This document shows, one piece after another, positions 20,549 to 33,484 of a stretch of DNA of 64,000 bases. Positions within the stretch are counted from its first letter, which is position 1. Each line of letters starts with the position of its first letter. The notes under the pieces are model-generated. The model saw only the letters and a list, made by a program, of their open reading frames with translations, was not told where the DNA came from and did no database searches. The position numbers and the translations under genes were made by a program. This DNA is from Laccaria trichodermophora (taxonomy: Eukaryota > Basidiomycota > Agaricomycetes > Agaricales > Hydnangiaceae). The DNA is taken from positions 1,240,001-1,304,000 of the forward strand of contig JACTVC010000014.1 of assembly GCA_018417955.1 (NCBI GenBank), in the 5' to 3' direction.

Positions 20549-23531
20549 CTATCCCCACTCTTCCTCCAAAGCCCTCGCCAAAAAGTCGTCCTCCTCCTCT
20601 TCCTCCTCCTCCTCCTCGTCATCCTCATCATCCTCCATCTCATCCTTCATCGCCATCTTGGGACTGGCCCTCGCCGACCCACCAAACACCAACTCATCCG
20701 CGGAAATAGTTTCCTTAAGCCTCGAATACCCAGTCCTATCAGCCGCGAGTTTCTTCCGCTTCGACAACGGAGAACGGAGATCGTCTCGATCCCCCGAACC
20801 GCCGTTCTGGCTTCGTCCACCATCAGAGGGCGTAACGCTTCTTAGCCGCTTTCGGTTAAGCCGGGGGCTATTATTAACGCTGCTGTCGGGAGAAAAAACC
20901 ATATGTTAGCCCAGTAACTCGAAACAAACCAAAGAGTTCAACGACTCTAACCCGAACATGAACATACCTAGTCGCACTCCCCATCACGTCGTCTTCGCTC
21001 CGGACACTCTTCATATCATCATTATTATCATCCTCATCGTCGCTCTCATTCATAGCAGCCTCAACTTCATCATTAATGTCGCTCCAATTAATGGCAGAGA
21101 GCTGCAATGACCCCGTATCCTTCAACACCCCTTCAAACGGCTCCTCGTCCCAGTCGTCTTCGTCCGGATCGGGATCAGATGAGATCTGGTGGTCGGTGTG
21201 GATGGGGCTAGAGCCGCTGGGAATGGGGGGTACGGCTGGAAGGTCGTCTAGGAGGTACGGTTTCTCGTCTTGTCTTTGCCATGATGCGATACAATCCGTG
21301 AACCACGCTAGCCAAACGATCTTGATACCGCCCCGTTTGCGCGCCATGTCCACCTTGACTGTACCTCGCTGATCATGGAGGTGGTTGAATGAATGGCATC
21401 CAACTTTTTTTTTTTTCAAAACGAACGCACCTTTGCAGCTACGACATGCGTGATGTCGCTCGTGAGTTCGGTAGAACACTTGGCACCAAACATATGCGCC
21501 ATTCGCCAAATCTCAGTCGTCTCTGGTTTGGTGTCGAGTGGGATCACGCTTGAAAACAAGATGTGGACACCTTCAAGGACTTCTGAGCGAAGCCGAGGAA
21601 TAATGCGCTGACAAAGAAGAGCTTGCATTTAGATGCTGCAGTTGATATGAACAGATAAACGTACAGTGACGTCGTAAGCTTTACTTGAGGGCCCAGTTTT
21701 CCGTCGACTATTCTCTGGCGACCGCGCGTCATACGCCTCAAAAAATCGGCGATGAACATACCTCAAGAGCTATTCAAAAAGGCTAATTAGACGAGAAAAT
21801 CAAGTATTATTATCACGGACCTTTCCCACTCTCTCCAATTCGACATCGTCGTTCTTCAAAAGAGGTTTTTTGGGCACCTTTTCCGGTTCTGGTGAGGGCG
21901 TTTTCTTCGCAGAAACGCCAGGACCATCAGGGTGTAGCTCGTGTTCTCGAAGTGCTTCCTGCTTCTTGGCAAGGGGTCTCTCTTCCAGCTGGGCTTCAAG
22001 GGCAGCGTTGTTCCTTGTCATGAGGACCTTGGTCGTTGCTGTCTTTGCGCTTTCTTCCGGCGCTGTGGATGCAACGACTGTTGCGTCGACCGCCCCAGTG
22101 TGTTCTGGGTGGATAACTGGACTAGGACTGCTATTGTCAGCTGTTTCAGATGGCTTGTTGGTTGGTAGGGGTGTTGATGCAGCGGTAAGGGGTTCGAGCT
22201 TCGGTAGGAAAGCAGAGTTGATATCTCCGATTCCAACAAAGAAATCATCTGTAGAAAGATGATAAGAAATTATACGAATGTCTCGAAGGGAAACGCACAA
22301 GGGACGACTTTGAGTAGGTTTGGACTCCATTCCCATACATCTGCACGATCATCAATGATCACAACCATTGATGTATCACAGGGAAATAACCGTTGTAAAC
22401 TCTTCTGGGTCAAACCTACAGTAGCCTTTGAGCAAAGGTATGGTTGTATGAGCAACATGATGAGACGTACTTCCGCTCTCATCTCTGCTCAATACTCGTC
22501 CGCCGAATAATTTTCCATCTGGGTCTATTGCGGCGCAAACTTGCTCCGCATATGCGCGGGTGCCCATGGTGTAAACATGCATCTCATACTTTGTAGACGC
22601 TTCCTGCAGGAACTCTTTCCAACCGGGTCTACGGGGCTAAATTAAATGCGCAGTTCAACGACGATAAGATAAAAAAGATACGGACCTAGGTTTTATGTAA
22701 TACATACACCCCTCATTCTCTACCAATTTCTGTTTACCCTTCCCTTGCTGTGCTCCACGCAGAGACGGGGGTACGAAAGACTCTGGTCCGAGTCTGAACT
22801 TCTTGACGTCCCTGAGAGCCTCCCAATTGGGATTACACTCCTCGTCATTGTCGTCGGACGAGCTGTCATCAGAGTCATCAGAATCGTGAGCCGCTTTCTT
22901 TGCCTGTCTGGCTTCCCAAGCCTCGCCTTCAGCTATCCATTCGCCGACGGTTGGGTCAACGGTAGCGTGAACAATGGTCTGATCCAAGTCGACGATAAGA
23001 GACAGTTTGCGGGATTTGAGGAGGTGATCTGCTGTCTCGCGTTCGATCCGTTGTGCTTCTTCGAACGAGACGGTTGGGCCGAAGGCGGAGTGCGTCATTT
23101 GTATAGATGCTCGAGAGGCATCTGAGAACCCGGTGTAATCGACGCTATGGAGTGATGTTAGAATTGATGGATGGAAAGTAAGGCCAACTGACTGACCTTG
23201 TCATGTCCTTTCCACAGAGGACGCAAAGACCACCAAGCTGCATGCCGTGCTTGCATGGTTCAATAACGATGACTGCAGGACGGTCATTTGCCTTGTTCTG
23301 TGTGATGACATCCCCTACTTTGACCAACCAAGAGTGAAGGTCGCCTTCAATGGCAGAGTCCCATGTTCCGAATCTAGTTTCTTGTGTACCGTTTGAGAAA
23401 TGGATGAAGGAGTAGGAGAGGAGACGAGTTCCGCGTTTGATTTGAGAATTTGGGGTAGCGTCAAGAGAGGTTAGTTTTATTGGATAAGGCAAGCTCTGTG
23501 GCAGGTATAAATCTGTTGGAGAGGACTCCAT
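20549..23531 (-). CDS. FCP1: RNA polymerase II CTD phosphatase FCP1
   Basis: FCP1 removes Ser2/Ser5 phosphates from the Pol II C-terminal domain so the polymerase can recycle. The start MESSPTDLYLPQSLPYPIKL leads to HGMQLGGLCVLCGKDMT, the usual N-terminal Cys motif, then the HAD-family catalytic signature LIVDLDQTIVHA (DxDxT). An acidic insert follows, then YYIKPRPGWKEFL, YTMGTRAYAEQV and VVIIDDRADVWEW. After a Thr/Ser-rich linker comes a BRCT domain (VHILFSSVIPLD, ITHVVAAKRGT, IKIVWLAWFTDCI). The C-terminus is acidic and ends DDFLARALEEEWG, like the TFIIF-binding tail of FCP1 proteins. At least seven introns are needed. The start lies only 71 bp downstream of the stop of the next upstream gene on the same strand. 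Confidence 0.92.
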
Positions 23532-23602
23532 GCATGCGGCGAGAAGTAGTAAGAGCAAAGCGATTATTATGACCAACAATTATTACGCGACTCTCTTTTA
23601 GG

Positions 23603-24826
23603 CTACATCATGGCTCCTACAAACGACTCCTTCAACCATGATTCTCCTCCTTTGTATGCATTAACAATCAAGTCCATGCCTTCCAACACAATCTGTCTCG
23701 TCAGCTCCTTCCCTCCCCATGGAGTACGCGGTCCCCACACCGCCATATGCGCACCCCACTGAACAATTGCCCGACTGCAATCCTTGCTGTCAGGCGCACA
23801 TATCTTCTTGTACCTCTTCATGAAATGATCCAACACCAACGTAGCTGTCTCCTTACACGCCGCTTCGTGACTTCGCCGCAATAGGTGCATCTCCGCGCAG
23901 AACTGCCCAACCTCCATCCCGAGCAACCCAGGTCTGGTAATTTCCCAATCAACCACATAGATCCTCTTTAACGCGCCCGTCTTTTCGTCTAGCATCACCA
24001 TCATGTTCCCCGGCCATAAATCACCCATCACGAACTAAACACCATCAAAGTCAGCACATACTGCAATTGGAACCAACGCACCGTATCGCGCGCGCTCACT
24101 ACCGCCTCACTAGTCTCATCCGCCACCTTCTGCAAGATATCCAAATCGTCCTCGCTCACCTCAATAGGCGGATCGCACAACATAGGAGGCACATCAATCC
24201 CCTTCAACGTCACCGTATCCACCAACCTCCCATAATGCATCCACGCCGCCAACGTTTTCGCCCTCGCATTCCCCTCAAAAAACTCACACACCTCCCGATT
24301 GCCTTTCCCCCACTTATGCACCGTCCCGATGAACTCGCCGATAGCGTCTCCGATCTCAGCCGCCATTTCCACTGACGCCTTGCCTTGAATCATGAATTCC
24401 TTGAGAGTCATGGAGAAAGGCCCAGAGTCGTCCATGATGATCGCGCACATGGGCTCGTCGACGAAATGGACCTGTGGGACTGTTGCGATCGCCTCAGCGG
24501 GGATCAACGCCCATACGCGTCTTAAAGCCTCGATTTCGTATATCTACGCACGATAAATATACCTTTCAACAGGAAAACGAAATGAGGAGACTGACCTGCC
24601 GCTCGGCTGGTAACGCAAACTCTGGATGATTTTTGGCATACGGTTTAGCGTGTTTGAGGATTAACGTCGTGCGGCCCTCATATGGTTTCTCCAACGTGAG
24701 TCTAAACACGTAGTTCGCAAAACCACCGGATAGGGGTAGGATCCCGGTGCTGGCGAAGGGTGTATCGATGATGTAGGCTTGGACGCCTTCGACGGTAGAT
24801 AGATCGAGTGTAGATTTATCTGTCAT
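23603..24826 (-). CDS. Aminoglycoside phosphotransferase-like (APH) small-molecule kinase
   Basis: The fold is that of APH/choline-kinase enzymes. The N-lobe has GILPLSGGFANYVFRL (nucleotide loop) and TTLILKHAKPY with the ATP lysine. The catalytic loop is FVMGDLWPGNMMV, i.e. GDL-x3-N, and the metal-binding motif is YVVDWE. In this family the usual loop is HGD; here the His is replaced by Met. Two introns are evident, after ERQ near 24590 and after DTVRW near 24035, so three exons make about 380 residues. MTDKSTLDLSTVEGVQAYI is the only sensible start (24826). The overall plan resembles methylthioribose-kinase-like proteins that are common in fungi; the substrate is unknown. It lies head-to-tail just upstream of FCP1. 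Confidence 0.8.
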
Positions 24827-25129
24827 CTTACTTTGATATTGCTTTTTGCTATTCAGTGGAAGCTTGCGCGTTGTATTTGTATCAACTGGAAGCCGTACGG
24901 TTCCGCCGACAAGTCATATTCTCGGTGTGGTACGAGTTTCCTGCCCTTCTCGTCTACTGCAAGATGAACTATAATGCACTTTGCTGCTTATTATATATTA
25001 TCCGATGATAACAATTCTAGGATACGATGCGATCACCACGCACGCAACTCCAAAACTCCGGTCATGACAAATGGGGTACTCTGTAATCCTGGGTATGATC
25101 CTAAACATGATGCGCCGTGAATTTATCGT
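24827..25129. other. Intergenic between ABC transporter 3' end and APH-like gene
   Basis: Both flanking genes are on the minus strand, so this 303-bp stretch holds the promoter of the APH-like gene and the 3' UTR of the ABC gene. It is AT-rich around 24980-25010. No gene or repeat was recognised. Confidence 0.35.
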
Positions 25130-28100
25130 TTAGCGTATCTGAGCAACCGGGAAGCGACTGTATAGTGTGTCAGTTGATTAGCCTGCAGAATACAGATTTA
25201 TACTCACTGATGGTTATAATTAAATTGAAGACTATCATAGTTCAGACATTCAGCACTAACCAAAGACGACGGTAGATCAAAAGTCCTCACCAAAGTACGA
25301 AAGAAGAATGAATGCGTCTCTCCACCTCTTACTGAATTCGATGTTCAACGGCAAGAAAAACTCATCACCAACGGCGAATTGGCAATACCGACAGGCAACC
25401 GTGGCGTTGAGATTGTCGATGTGACCTCCAAATTTGTCGACAAAGTCCTGTCCCCATGCGGCGCATGTCTGCCCGTCCGGAGGATTGAAAATGGCGAATT
25501 CGTCCGGTTTGCATCGAATCACCAAACCGCTAAAAGAGGGATCAACGTTTGCTCTTAAATGTTAAGGATTCGAATCTTACTGAAGTTCTGTGGAGACCAT
25601 CGCCGCGAGGGTGCGAGTGTACGGATTTAGGGGGTATAGCCACGCCTTCCAGAACTTGCCCATAGCAGGGTACGGAATCGTTACACCACAGAAAGTAGCA
25701 AGAACCAGCGTGATGAACGGGTTGAACAGAACGGCGACCTGTGCGGTTCTGTCAACTTACGAATCAGCTAAAGAGGGGAAACGACCGACCTGCACGCTGG
25801 GGGACAAAGCAGCAACCATTTGACCGCAAGATACTCCAAAGAGTAACATGAAGAGGATGATGAGGAGCTGGAAACCTGTACCATTGATTCCAGCGCTACC
25901 GTGGCCGTACCCCATAGGATAGACCTGTGTTCGCTGTTAGCAAAACGTGCCAACAACACCCACGAAAGCGTACCATCAGAACCCAATACAAAAGGCCACA
26001 CGCGATGCTATATGGAATTTCTCCAATGAGTTGACCGATGGCGAAGACGTAAGGAGAGTATATGCGACTTGAAGATTCTATCATCTGTTTGGCCAAGGCA
26101 ACTTGGACGCTACAATTTCAGAAGCTTACCACGTATGAAAATTCCTATCATACATGTAAGGTGCATTCAATTCAGGCGAACAAACAACTTACTTCGGTTG
26201 TATATGAACAAAGGCTCGATCTGTGACATCACGAGCGCGGGTAGAACAACAACCCAGAATCTATGAAGGAAGCGGGCTCGTCAATGAAATAACGTAGAAT
26301 GAAGGGCGAAACACGAACATGCCAAAAACCCTGAACTGCAGGTCTCGAACACTGTTTCCCAGCTGCAGGAAAGAAAGCGAAATGAAGAACGAGATAAAAG
26401 TTGTCACGAAGAGGCGAGTGAATGCATAATCCGGAGACCTCCAAAGTGCAGTGGTGTTGCGCTCGACAACAATTCGAAGTTGGAAAAAGAAGGATGTGGC
26501 ATCTGTTGAGGAACTCAAAACAACTCCATCAACAGAAAAGAGGATCGAACGTACAAGTACTTATGCCCCTTTTATCAGGTTCAGGTCGCGAAAGCCCTTC
26601 CGACTTGATTACTTCAATTTCCTTTTCGACTGCCGCGAACTCCGGAGATTCCAACCAAATGTCTTTCCAATCACGATCTCCGACTCTTGGATTGACACCA
26701 GCTCCGATAGCTTCCAACATGTACTCCGCTGGATTAAGATTTGGCGGGCAAACTGCTCCATGTCGAGCAAAGTATTCGCGGACGAGTCGGGAGTCATTTC
26801 CAATATCTCCAAAGTAAACTGTCTCTCCGCCTCTTTCGAGAAGAAGGAGACGATCAAAGCTTTCAAACAGCAGGGACGATGGTTGATGGATAGTGCAGAG
26901 AATAGCTTGACCCTGGTCAGCCAACTTTCTCAAGAATCGGACAAGATTCCACGCGCTAGGGTCAACTTGAGTCAGTCGGAGGAACAATCCGATTCCAGGC
27001 GCACTCACCTCTGTGCATCTAAGCCTGACGTTGGCTCGTCCAAAAATAAGAGGAGTTCTGGTTTACTGGCGAGTTCCACTCCAATAGTCAAGCGCTTGCG
27101 GGCTTCGACGCCGAGACTGAAGACGAGGGCCTCTGATAGATCTTGCAACTCAAGAAGGTCAATCATCTCCTCTACATATTGGTTTTTTTCCTCGATGGAC
27201 ACCGTTTCTGGTTGTCGAAGATACGCAGAAAACCGCATTGCTTCTCGAACGGTAGCAGTTCCTTCGTGCACATCCATTTGTTCGGCTGAACAGATCTCAT
27301 TTTCAGGAATGTATAGATGGGTGAAAGACTTCAAACGCACCGTATGCCGTTCCCCTGGCAAAATCAGACGATAAAGGCCTCCCATCAACAAGAACGTCGC
27401 CCGTTACCACGCCTATATTCTTGCGTTGTGCGAGAACATCCAGACATGTCGTTTTTCCTGCAACGCCGTGTAAGTTGCGCCGAAAAAAAAGGATGTTATT
27501 CTACCACGTACCAGCGCCACTTGCTCCCATCAGAGCCGTCAAAGTCCCAGGTTTTACATAGCCGTAGACGTCGTGGAGCAACCGAAGCGGACCGTTTGGA
27601 CTTGGCACATGATAGTTGAGTCGTTCCCATGTAAATGTTCTACCTTGTCCAAGAGTCTCCTTGCTATAAAGACGTTAGAATTTGAATACTCAAAAGTTCC
27701 TCATGGATCACCTTCGCCGTTTCTCGGGAGTGTCAACATTTTCACGGATGGCTGGCTTCCCAGACCGTTGGAGTTTTTTCTCTCGAAGCTCGGCGTTGCG
27801 CTGCTTGATTTCTTCTGTTTCCTTGGCAAAGATATTGATGGACAGATCGAGCCCATATTGCTGATATACAGTTAGCCACCGGTTTGGAACATTCAGCTTG
27901 ACGAGGGCTCACGGGAACAAACTCAAGGACCAGAATCTGAGTCAACTGGAACAAGAGGAAAAATCCTATCAAGACGGTAAGATTACGACGCCAGAGATCG
28001 TTCACGTCCAATCCATAACCAGCCGCAAGGTAGTCAGCGCCAGAAATGATGTCACTGCCGCTCTTGGCACCAAACAGAGTGCAGGCTTGGTTGGGGCCAA

Positions 28101-31100
28101 GTTGATCTCTACTTTCGTCAGCATCGTGACTCCTGCGTTGTCCTACAGACTTACGGGTACTTGGTTAGACCGAGTCCATTCCGAGGAATTATACCTTGCC
28201 CATCGCAGACGAGCTGCCAAATATGATAAGATGCTTAGGAAATGTTTCATATACCAACTAGATTTACCGATATTCGCATGAATTCGTTTTCCATACAAGC
28301 CTGCCATGCTAGATAAAGCGTAAACAACAAATTGCAAGAATGTAAGGAAGGAACTCTCACCATAAGCGACGGGATTCGCGTAATACTGCCTGGATATTAG
28401 ATCAGGATGAACTGAATATGTTAGAAAGACTGACGATCCAAAATAGCCATCTCTTCATATGGGTGACGGGAAGGATGTAGCCCGTGTATTCGATGCTTGT
28501 CAATGACTGAGTGAAGGCTGTCAATCAACGATGAGAAGACACCTACAAATTGGGAATGAAGAACACGGCCAGGCGAAATGCTGAGTCAAAACTGAAGCAC
28601 ATCAGGCCAAATGTGCGGAAGAACCCTTGCATGACAAGATATGCGATATAGTTGAACAGATGAAAGGTAAAAAACGCCCCCGGTGAACGATACAGCCCAG
28701 ACATGAAGTATACCACAATGTTGTAGATGAGCACTCGAACAGCCGAGAAAGGAACGTCGGCGAGGGTGTTGGCTATCGCTATCGCAGAGGGACGGTACAT
28801 GCTGTAGCTTGTCTGGTAACATGGAGATTTTGTAAATTTCACATGTACATGTAAGAACCTCGAACCTGTTTTCGCAGAATCGGCCTTCCAACCATTTGCA
28901 TCGGCATCTGAGAGCATTCCGTTTATAACGGTGTAGCATATAGTTTGAATAAGATAGCTCACCTCTCCGAAAGCATCCAGACAGGTCGTCAGAAGAGCTG
29001 CGAAGATGACACTGAGAAAAAAAAGTTGGTATCGAGAAACTTAGAAAACTTGTAGTCGTTTATGGCTTACCTCCCACGGGTGAAGGCGCCAGCAGATGTT
29101 AATGGTTGGTTAAAATACGCTGCACCTATGACGAGTGCAAGGACCTAGAAACAGAGCGAATGAGAAATGCGAAAACGACAATTTTGGCATGTCTTACAAA
29201 GGACAAAGTGAAGCTTGTGAACAGATGAAATCTGTCTTGCAGTCTCATCTGGAATTGCCGCACTGTCAGCGCCCTAACCTGCCCGGTGAAGCCAAGAGTG
29301 TAAGGGCTCTTTTGGGAGACTCCTTTCTTTTTATCTAAGATGACCGCTTCGCGGAAGGTTTCCTGGTCTGTCTTCTCAGTTTCCATGTGAAGCTTGTACT
29401 TCCCGCAAGAATCAACCATATCGCGAGAATGTCTTGAATTTAAATATGCACCTTCTAACATCTGAGGTGTCGACGGAACGGTCAAAGGGGATCGTCCAGG
29501 AGCGAATTGTCGTTCGTTCGGGTCGGTGCACCCCGTCAGATAATCGGCAGTGCTTTGGCGAGGGAGGGGATTATAGCCCAATGATTCAAAATATGCTCGA
29601 GCCTCAGAAGGTTTACCATAGAAAACCTGACGGCCCTCGTCGAGTACCAGGACTTTATCAAAAAGCTCATAGATACTTTCTCCTGCTTGATACCTAAATG
29701 AGAAATGAGACGAATCCACACCACGACAGAAAAGATCACTCACAATGTGACAAATGTGGTTTGTCCAAGGATATCCGTCATTAATCTCAAACTTCGGATG
29801 AAATCGAGGGCCGTTGATGCATCCAGTCCTCTGGTAGAGTTATCCCAGCACTGGACGCGCGCACGAGTGGCCATCATTTCTGCGATGCTGACACGTTTGC
29901 GCTCTCCCCCAGAGACACCCCGGACAAACTCATCGCCCACAAGAGTTTGCGTCGTGTGTGAGATGTTCAACATTCGAAGTAGAGTGTCCAAGACTTCTTT
30001 GTCAAATTCCTTCCTCGTGACTCCTGGTAAACGGCCGCCTGGACCGGGTGTTTTTCTAAAACACAACAACCATATCAACGCTAGCTCTTAAAAATCATTC
30101 GAATACACTGACGTTGATAGGGCGAATGCAAGGGTCTGCGCAACGGTAAGTGTTGCGATATGGATGTCGTCTTGATATGCCACATATCAGGGTGTGAAGG
30201 GCATGAAAGGTCAAAACTTTCTCACCTTCTTGATTGTAAACAACTTCGCCCTTGTAATACTTTTCCATCTCTGTAGCATCGATGCCAGCGTAGAGGACGT
30301 CACCAGTAACTTTCGCGTAACCTTCGCGATGATTCGCAATCGTCTTCAGAAACGTCGTGCATCCAGCACCTGGACAACCCAGGACAAGACACATTTCGCC
30401 AGGTTTTAGAACGCCAGAAGATCTGCACTGTGATTCAGCCAGGTAGCTAAGTTAGGCGAAAAAGATGCGGACTTGTGAAGGATGACATTCGTTGGAATTT
30501 CCCCTTTCGCAGGCATTGCAAGCCTAAGGAGAGCCCATACCCATAAGATTGGCACCATGAAGAACCCCAAAATGGCGCCTAAGATAGCCCTGTTCAGTAA
30601 GAACTTCAAGGGAGCTCATTGATGCGCATACCTCCTAGTGTTCCGACGTATATCTATGGCGAGATCAGCGTGGTAAAGGCTTGAAAAGAAAGCTTCATTA
30701 CTTTGCTATTGATCCCACCCATTACCTCTACTTGCAAGTCCTCCCAGACGACGCCTACGTGCTGAAGGACGCGTCATTAGACCCATCAATCGTAGAGTAA
30801 ACGCACTACAAACCTTGTGCTTTATGCCAGCTTTTTGATTCGCGTCATTGGAAGACGTGAGATATTCGCGTAGGTCGAAGCGATCAAAATCGTCGACGCG
30901 AGCTTTCTCGACATCTTGTTGTTGTAGGGTACCCGCTACAGAACTTTGACTCCTGTTTTGCTGCCTCGCTAGTTCAGATCGTTTCGTAAGTTGTCGTGAG
31001 AGGGCGTTGAATTCTGCTTCAGCCTGGGCGACATCGACGTGGTGTGATATTAGGGTGTTGGGGGTTGTTGATCCAGGGGTATGCTTCTCTCCGTCATTCA

Positions 31101-31122
31101 GGTTGCCGAGAGCATCAGCCAT
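25130..31122 (-). CDS. PDR-type (ABCG) full-size ABC transporter
   Basis: A plasma-membrane drug or lipid exporter of the fungal PDR family with NBD-TMD-NBD-TMD order. NBD1 has the fungal-type degenerate Walker [21 protein letters not shown] (Cys for Lys), signature [13 protein letters not shown] and [13 protein letters not shown]2 has the canonical Walker A GASGAGKTT, the degenerate signature [16 protein letters not shown] and [14 protein letters not shown]. This asymmetry is normal for PDR pumps. Membrane segments are seen near 28550-28950 ([22 protein letters not shown]) and 25780-26420. The end has [10 protein letters not shown]...[12 protein letters not shown], the Cys-rich last extracellular loop, then [12 protein letters not shown]. 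Two further introns lead to a stop at 25130-25132 after RFPVAQIR. About 20 or more introns are needed. The ATG at 31122 ([13 protein letters not shown]) or one 51 nt upstream could start it. Confidence 0.87.
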
Positions 31123-33484
31123 TGAACAGGCAAGTGGAGTCGGACCGCGTTCAAGGAAAGAATGGGAAGTCACTTCCTTTATACCTGGAGCTCCTCATGA
31201 TCTTATACCGCCAAAATCTGTGCTGAGTAAGGAGCGATTCTTTTGACCGGAAATAAAAACGATTCAGTATCACTAAGTCATTTTGTGATCGGCATGTCAA
31301 AAGTGAGGCACACCTAGAAACGCATGTTTGTGCTCGAGATATCAGCGTTATCAAGGGTCGCCAAAACCTCATCGTAACCCTCCTTGAGTCATACTCTGAA
31401 GCTTGAATTGCGCCTCGAGACAGTTTTTTTTACACTAAATGAAAGTGTGGGAGTTTGCAATTGCAAGCAGGCTCGGAGCCACATTGAAGGAGTCATGTTT
31501 GGTCTCACGATCGTCTTCGAAGAAATTGAGCCAAGTGCTTACTTACCAATGCTTTAAATTCGTCCTTCAAGGAACCGGTTGCGTAATTCTGTGTCTGGTT
31601 AGAGTCATTTTATAAGTTTTTCGCAGCCGCTGGGAGTTGTCTCCAAATTCCGACAAGATCGATGTATGTAAATAAGCACATGAAAGTAGAATCATTTGCG
31701 CGCCTGTTGACAAACCCACTGAATTATTTGGGTGCTATCGATTAGGGCCCACGACCACGACTAAAATTGGATGATCAGCGTCGTACTCCTGTAGTAGAGG
31801 TTTGAGTTTAAGTATTGGTTCGCACTAAGCTCATTGGGCAAAACGTGGCTCAACTTCTCGTCAGCACTCTGCTCCGCAGGAGAACTCCAAATTCGCCGAA
31901 CACGGCAAATGGCAAACCTCTTACAGAAGCCAGCTGGTCCCCGCCTGTCCCTGCGGTGCACTCTTCGTACCGGAGCACATGACATCATCAGCTTAAACGA
32001 TCTTTGGGATGAATAGAAAAACCAAACAATAGAAAAGAAATAAAATCCAGCACAATCAAGCAACAGAAACAATGGGGCTTCTAAAGGGCTGAATCAAGGC
32101 TCAATTGATGCCATAGTGATGCGGCGGCGGCAAAAAAAAAAAAAAAAACAGGAAATACTGGCTTTGGCACACAACTTTCATCTGACAAAAAACCTCCGCC
32201 GACTCGGGCAAGTGCAAGTACTGGAAACGTGTGCCTAATAGCAACCCATATCACATAATTTCTTGGGAACTTCCGTAGGCGGCGAGCCACGGAGACACTG
32301 ACAGGTGGCCGATTCAAACATTATTTCAAGGTAGACAGGGTATAACTCTACCTGAAGAACCCTCATGAGTTGCATGCTCTTTGAGTCCGGCTGTACACGT
32401 ACTTTGTTATTGGTGCGTACTGGTGCGTAGCTTCCAAAGTCAGAGGCATACTGTGATCGAGGTCAGGTCCGAGGTTCTATTGCACTGGCAACGCCGTACT
32501 TGTGGAAAAGGGACAACTTCGGCGCGCTCAATAGAAGAGTCTAAAGGCGGCGTCACACCCCAATATTCCAAGCGAGATGACATCACTTGAATTCTGTAAT
32601 CATCCGGTTACTGAGCCGCGCTCAAGCGCTCAAGTTATTGACTAGGCATCCATTATCCAGAACTGGAACAAGTAGTCAAGGCCATGATGGAAACGCCAAC
32701 AGTAGTTCTTCAAGTTCGCGAGCGACTACGCCAGGGTGAAGCAGAAGATGCGATCGCGATCGTCTATGACTGATGCTCGTTGCAAGCGTGTATGACGCAC
32801 AATCATGTCCACGGCATGGACTACTCTCAACCAAGCCATGCTCTGACTTTCTCCTGGGGTCTGGATGCCTTCAGAGGCTGGCGCTCCCTCGTATTATGCA
32901 TCCATAACGATGAAATCATGTCGTAAACATGCACTGGTTCTTCACCGTCTGTGCGTGCGCTGTTGTCGGTCGCAATCTTCTTCCGTAAATGCTGCTTGCC
33001 CTGACTATCACCACTACCGCCTCTGATGTTATCTAGCAAACGTGCTTCGTGCGAGTTTGTAAATGCAGGCACATCCGATGTCTTGAGGGCGGCGCAACCA
33101 TATGATAACGTTGAAAATCAGAGGCAGGGACCAGTCACCACAAACCGGTAGTCTCATATCTGGCCAGTGCAATTGGAACGCGTCACGTCGAAATGCGACT
33201 CATGCTGACAATTGTCGACCTCGGGCCGCCAGGTAGCATTAAAGGGGTGTGTCCTTCCATAAACACAACATAACATAATGCAAGAGGATGTAGCGCGAAG
33301 CGCTGAAGTGCGTCGACGGGAATGGACAGACTGGTGTGTTCGTCGAATCGCATCTAGAAGTTCAACTTTGCAGCGTCCCTTAAATCTCGCGCGCGCGTTT
33401 TCCCTTCTGTGTAGTTGCACCCCTTGAAAGCGTATGTACAATGTATCTCTGATTGCAAATGATAGTTTTCCATCAGTATGATAT
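31123..33484. other. Gene-poor region of 2.4 kb
   Basis: No complete gene could be built here. It contains the ABC promoter side, a 17-base A tract (32132-32148), and scattered short ORFs on both strands. One stretch (32646-32773) reads like a terminal exon and is listed separately. A minus-strand frame at 32827-33072 has a hydrophilic composition but no recognisable motif. I see no terminal inverted repeats or reverse-transcriptase motifs. Confidence 0.4.
32646..32773 (+). pseudogene. Isolated coding-like fragment
   Basis: After TTGACTAG (a possible branch plus acceptor ending at 32645) a frame reads GIHYPELEQVVKAMMETP, then TVVLQVRERLRQGEAEDAIA and ends IVYD-stop at 32773. The composition and amphipathic pattern look like a real helical protein rather than random DNA. 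I found no start or upstream exon with confidence. It may be the last exon of an unrecognised gene or a relic. Confidence 0.25.

Noticed and set aside
25560..25580. tRNA-like B box (GGATTCGAATC)
   Set aside because: No A box or cloverleaf can be formed around it, and it lies within an ABC transporter intron/exon region.
32132..32148. Poly-A tract as the tail of a retroposon
   Set aside because: Seventeen A's stand alone; there is no upstream coding remnant or flanking target-site duplication that I can see.
33154..33484. Minus-strand ORF downstream of the SRPK-like kinase as a gene
   Set aside because: It overlaps the kinase end in another frame and has no recognisable feature; probably 3' UTR and chance ORF.
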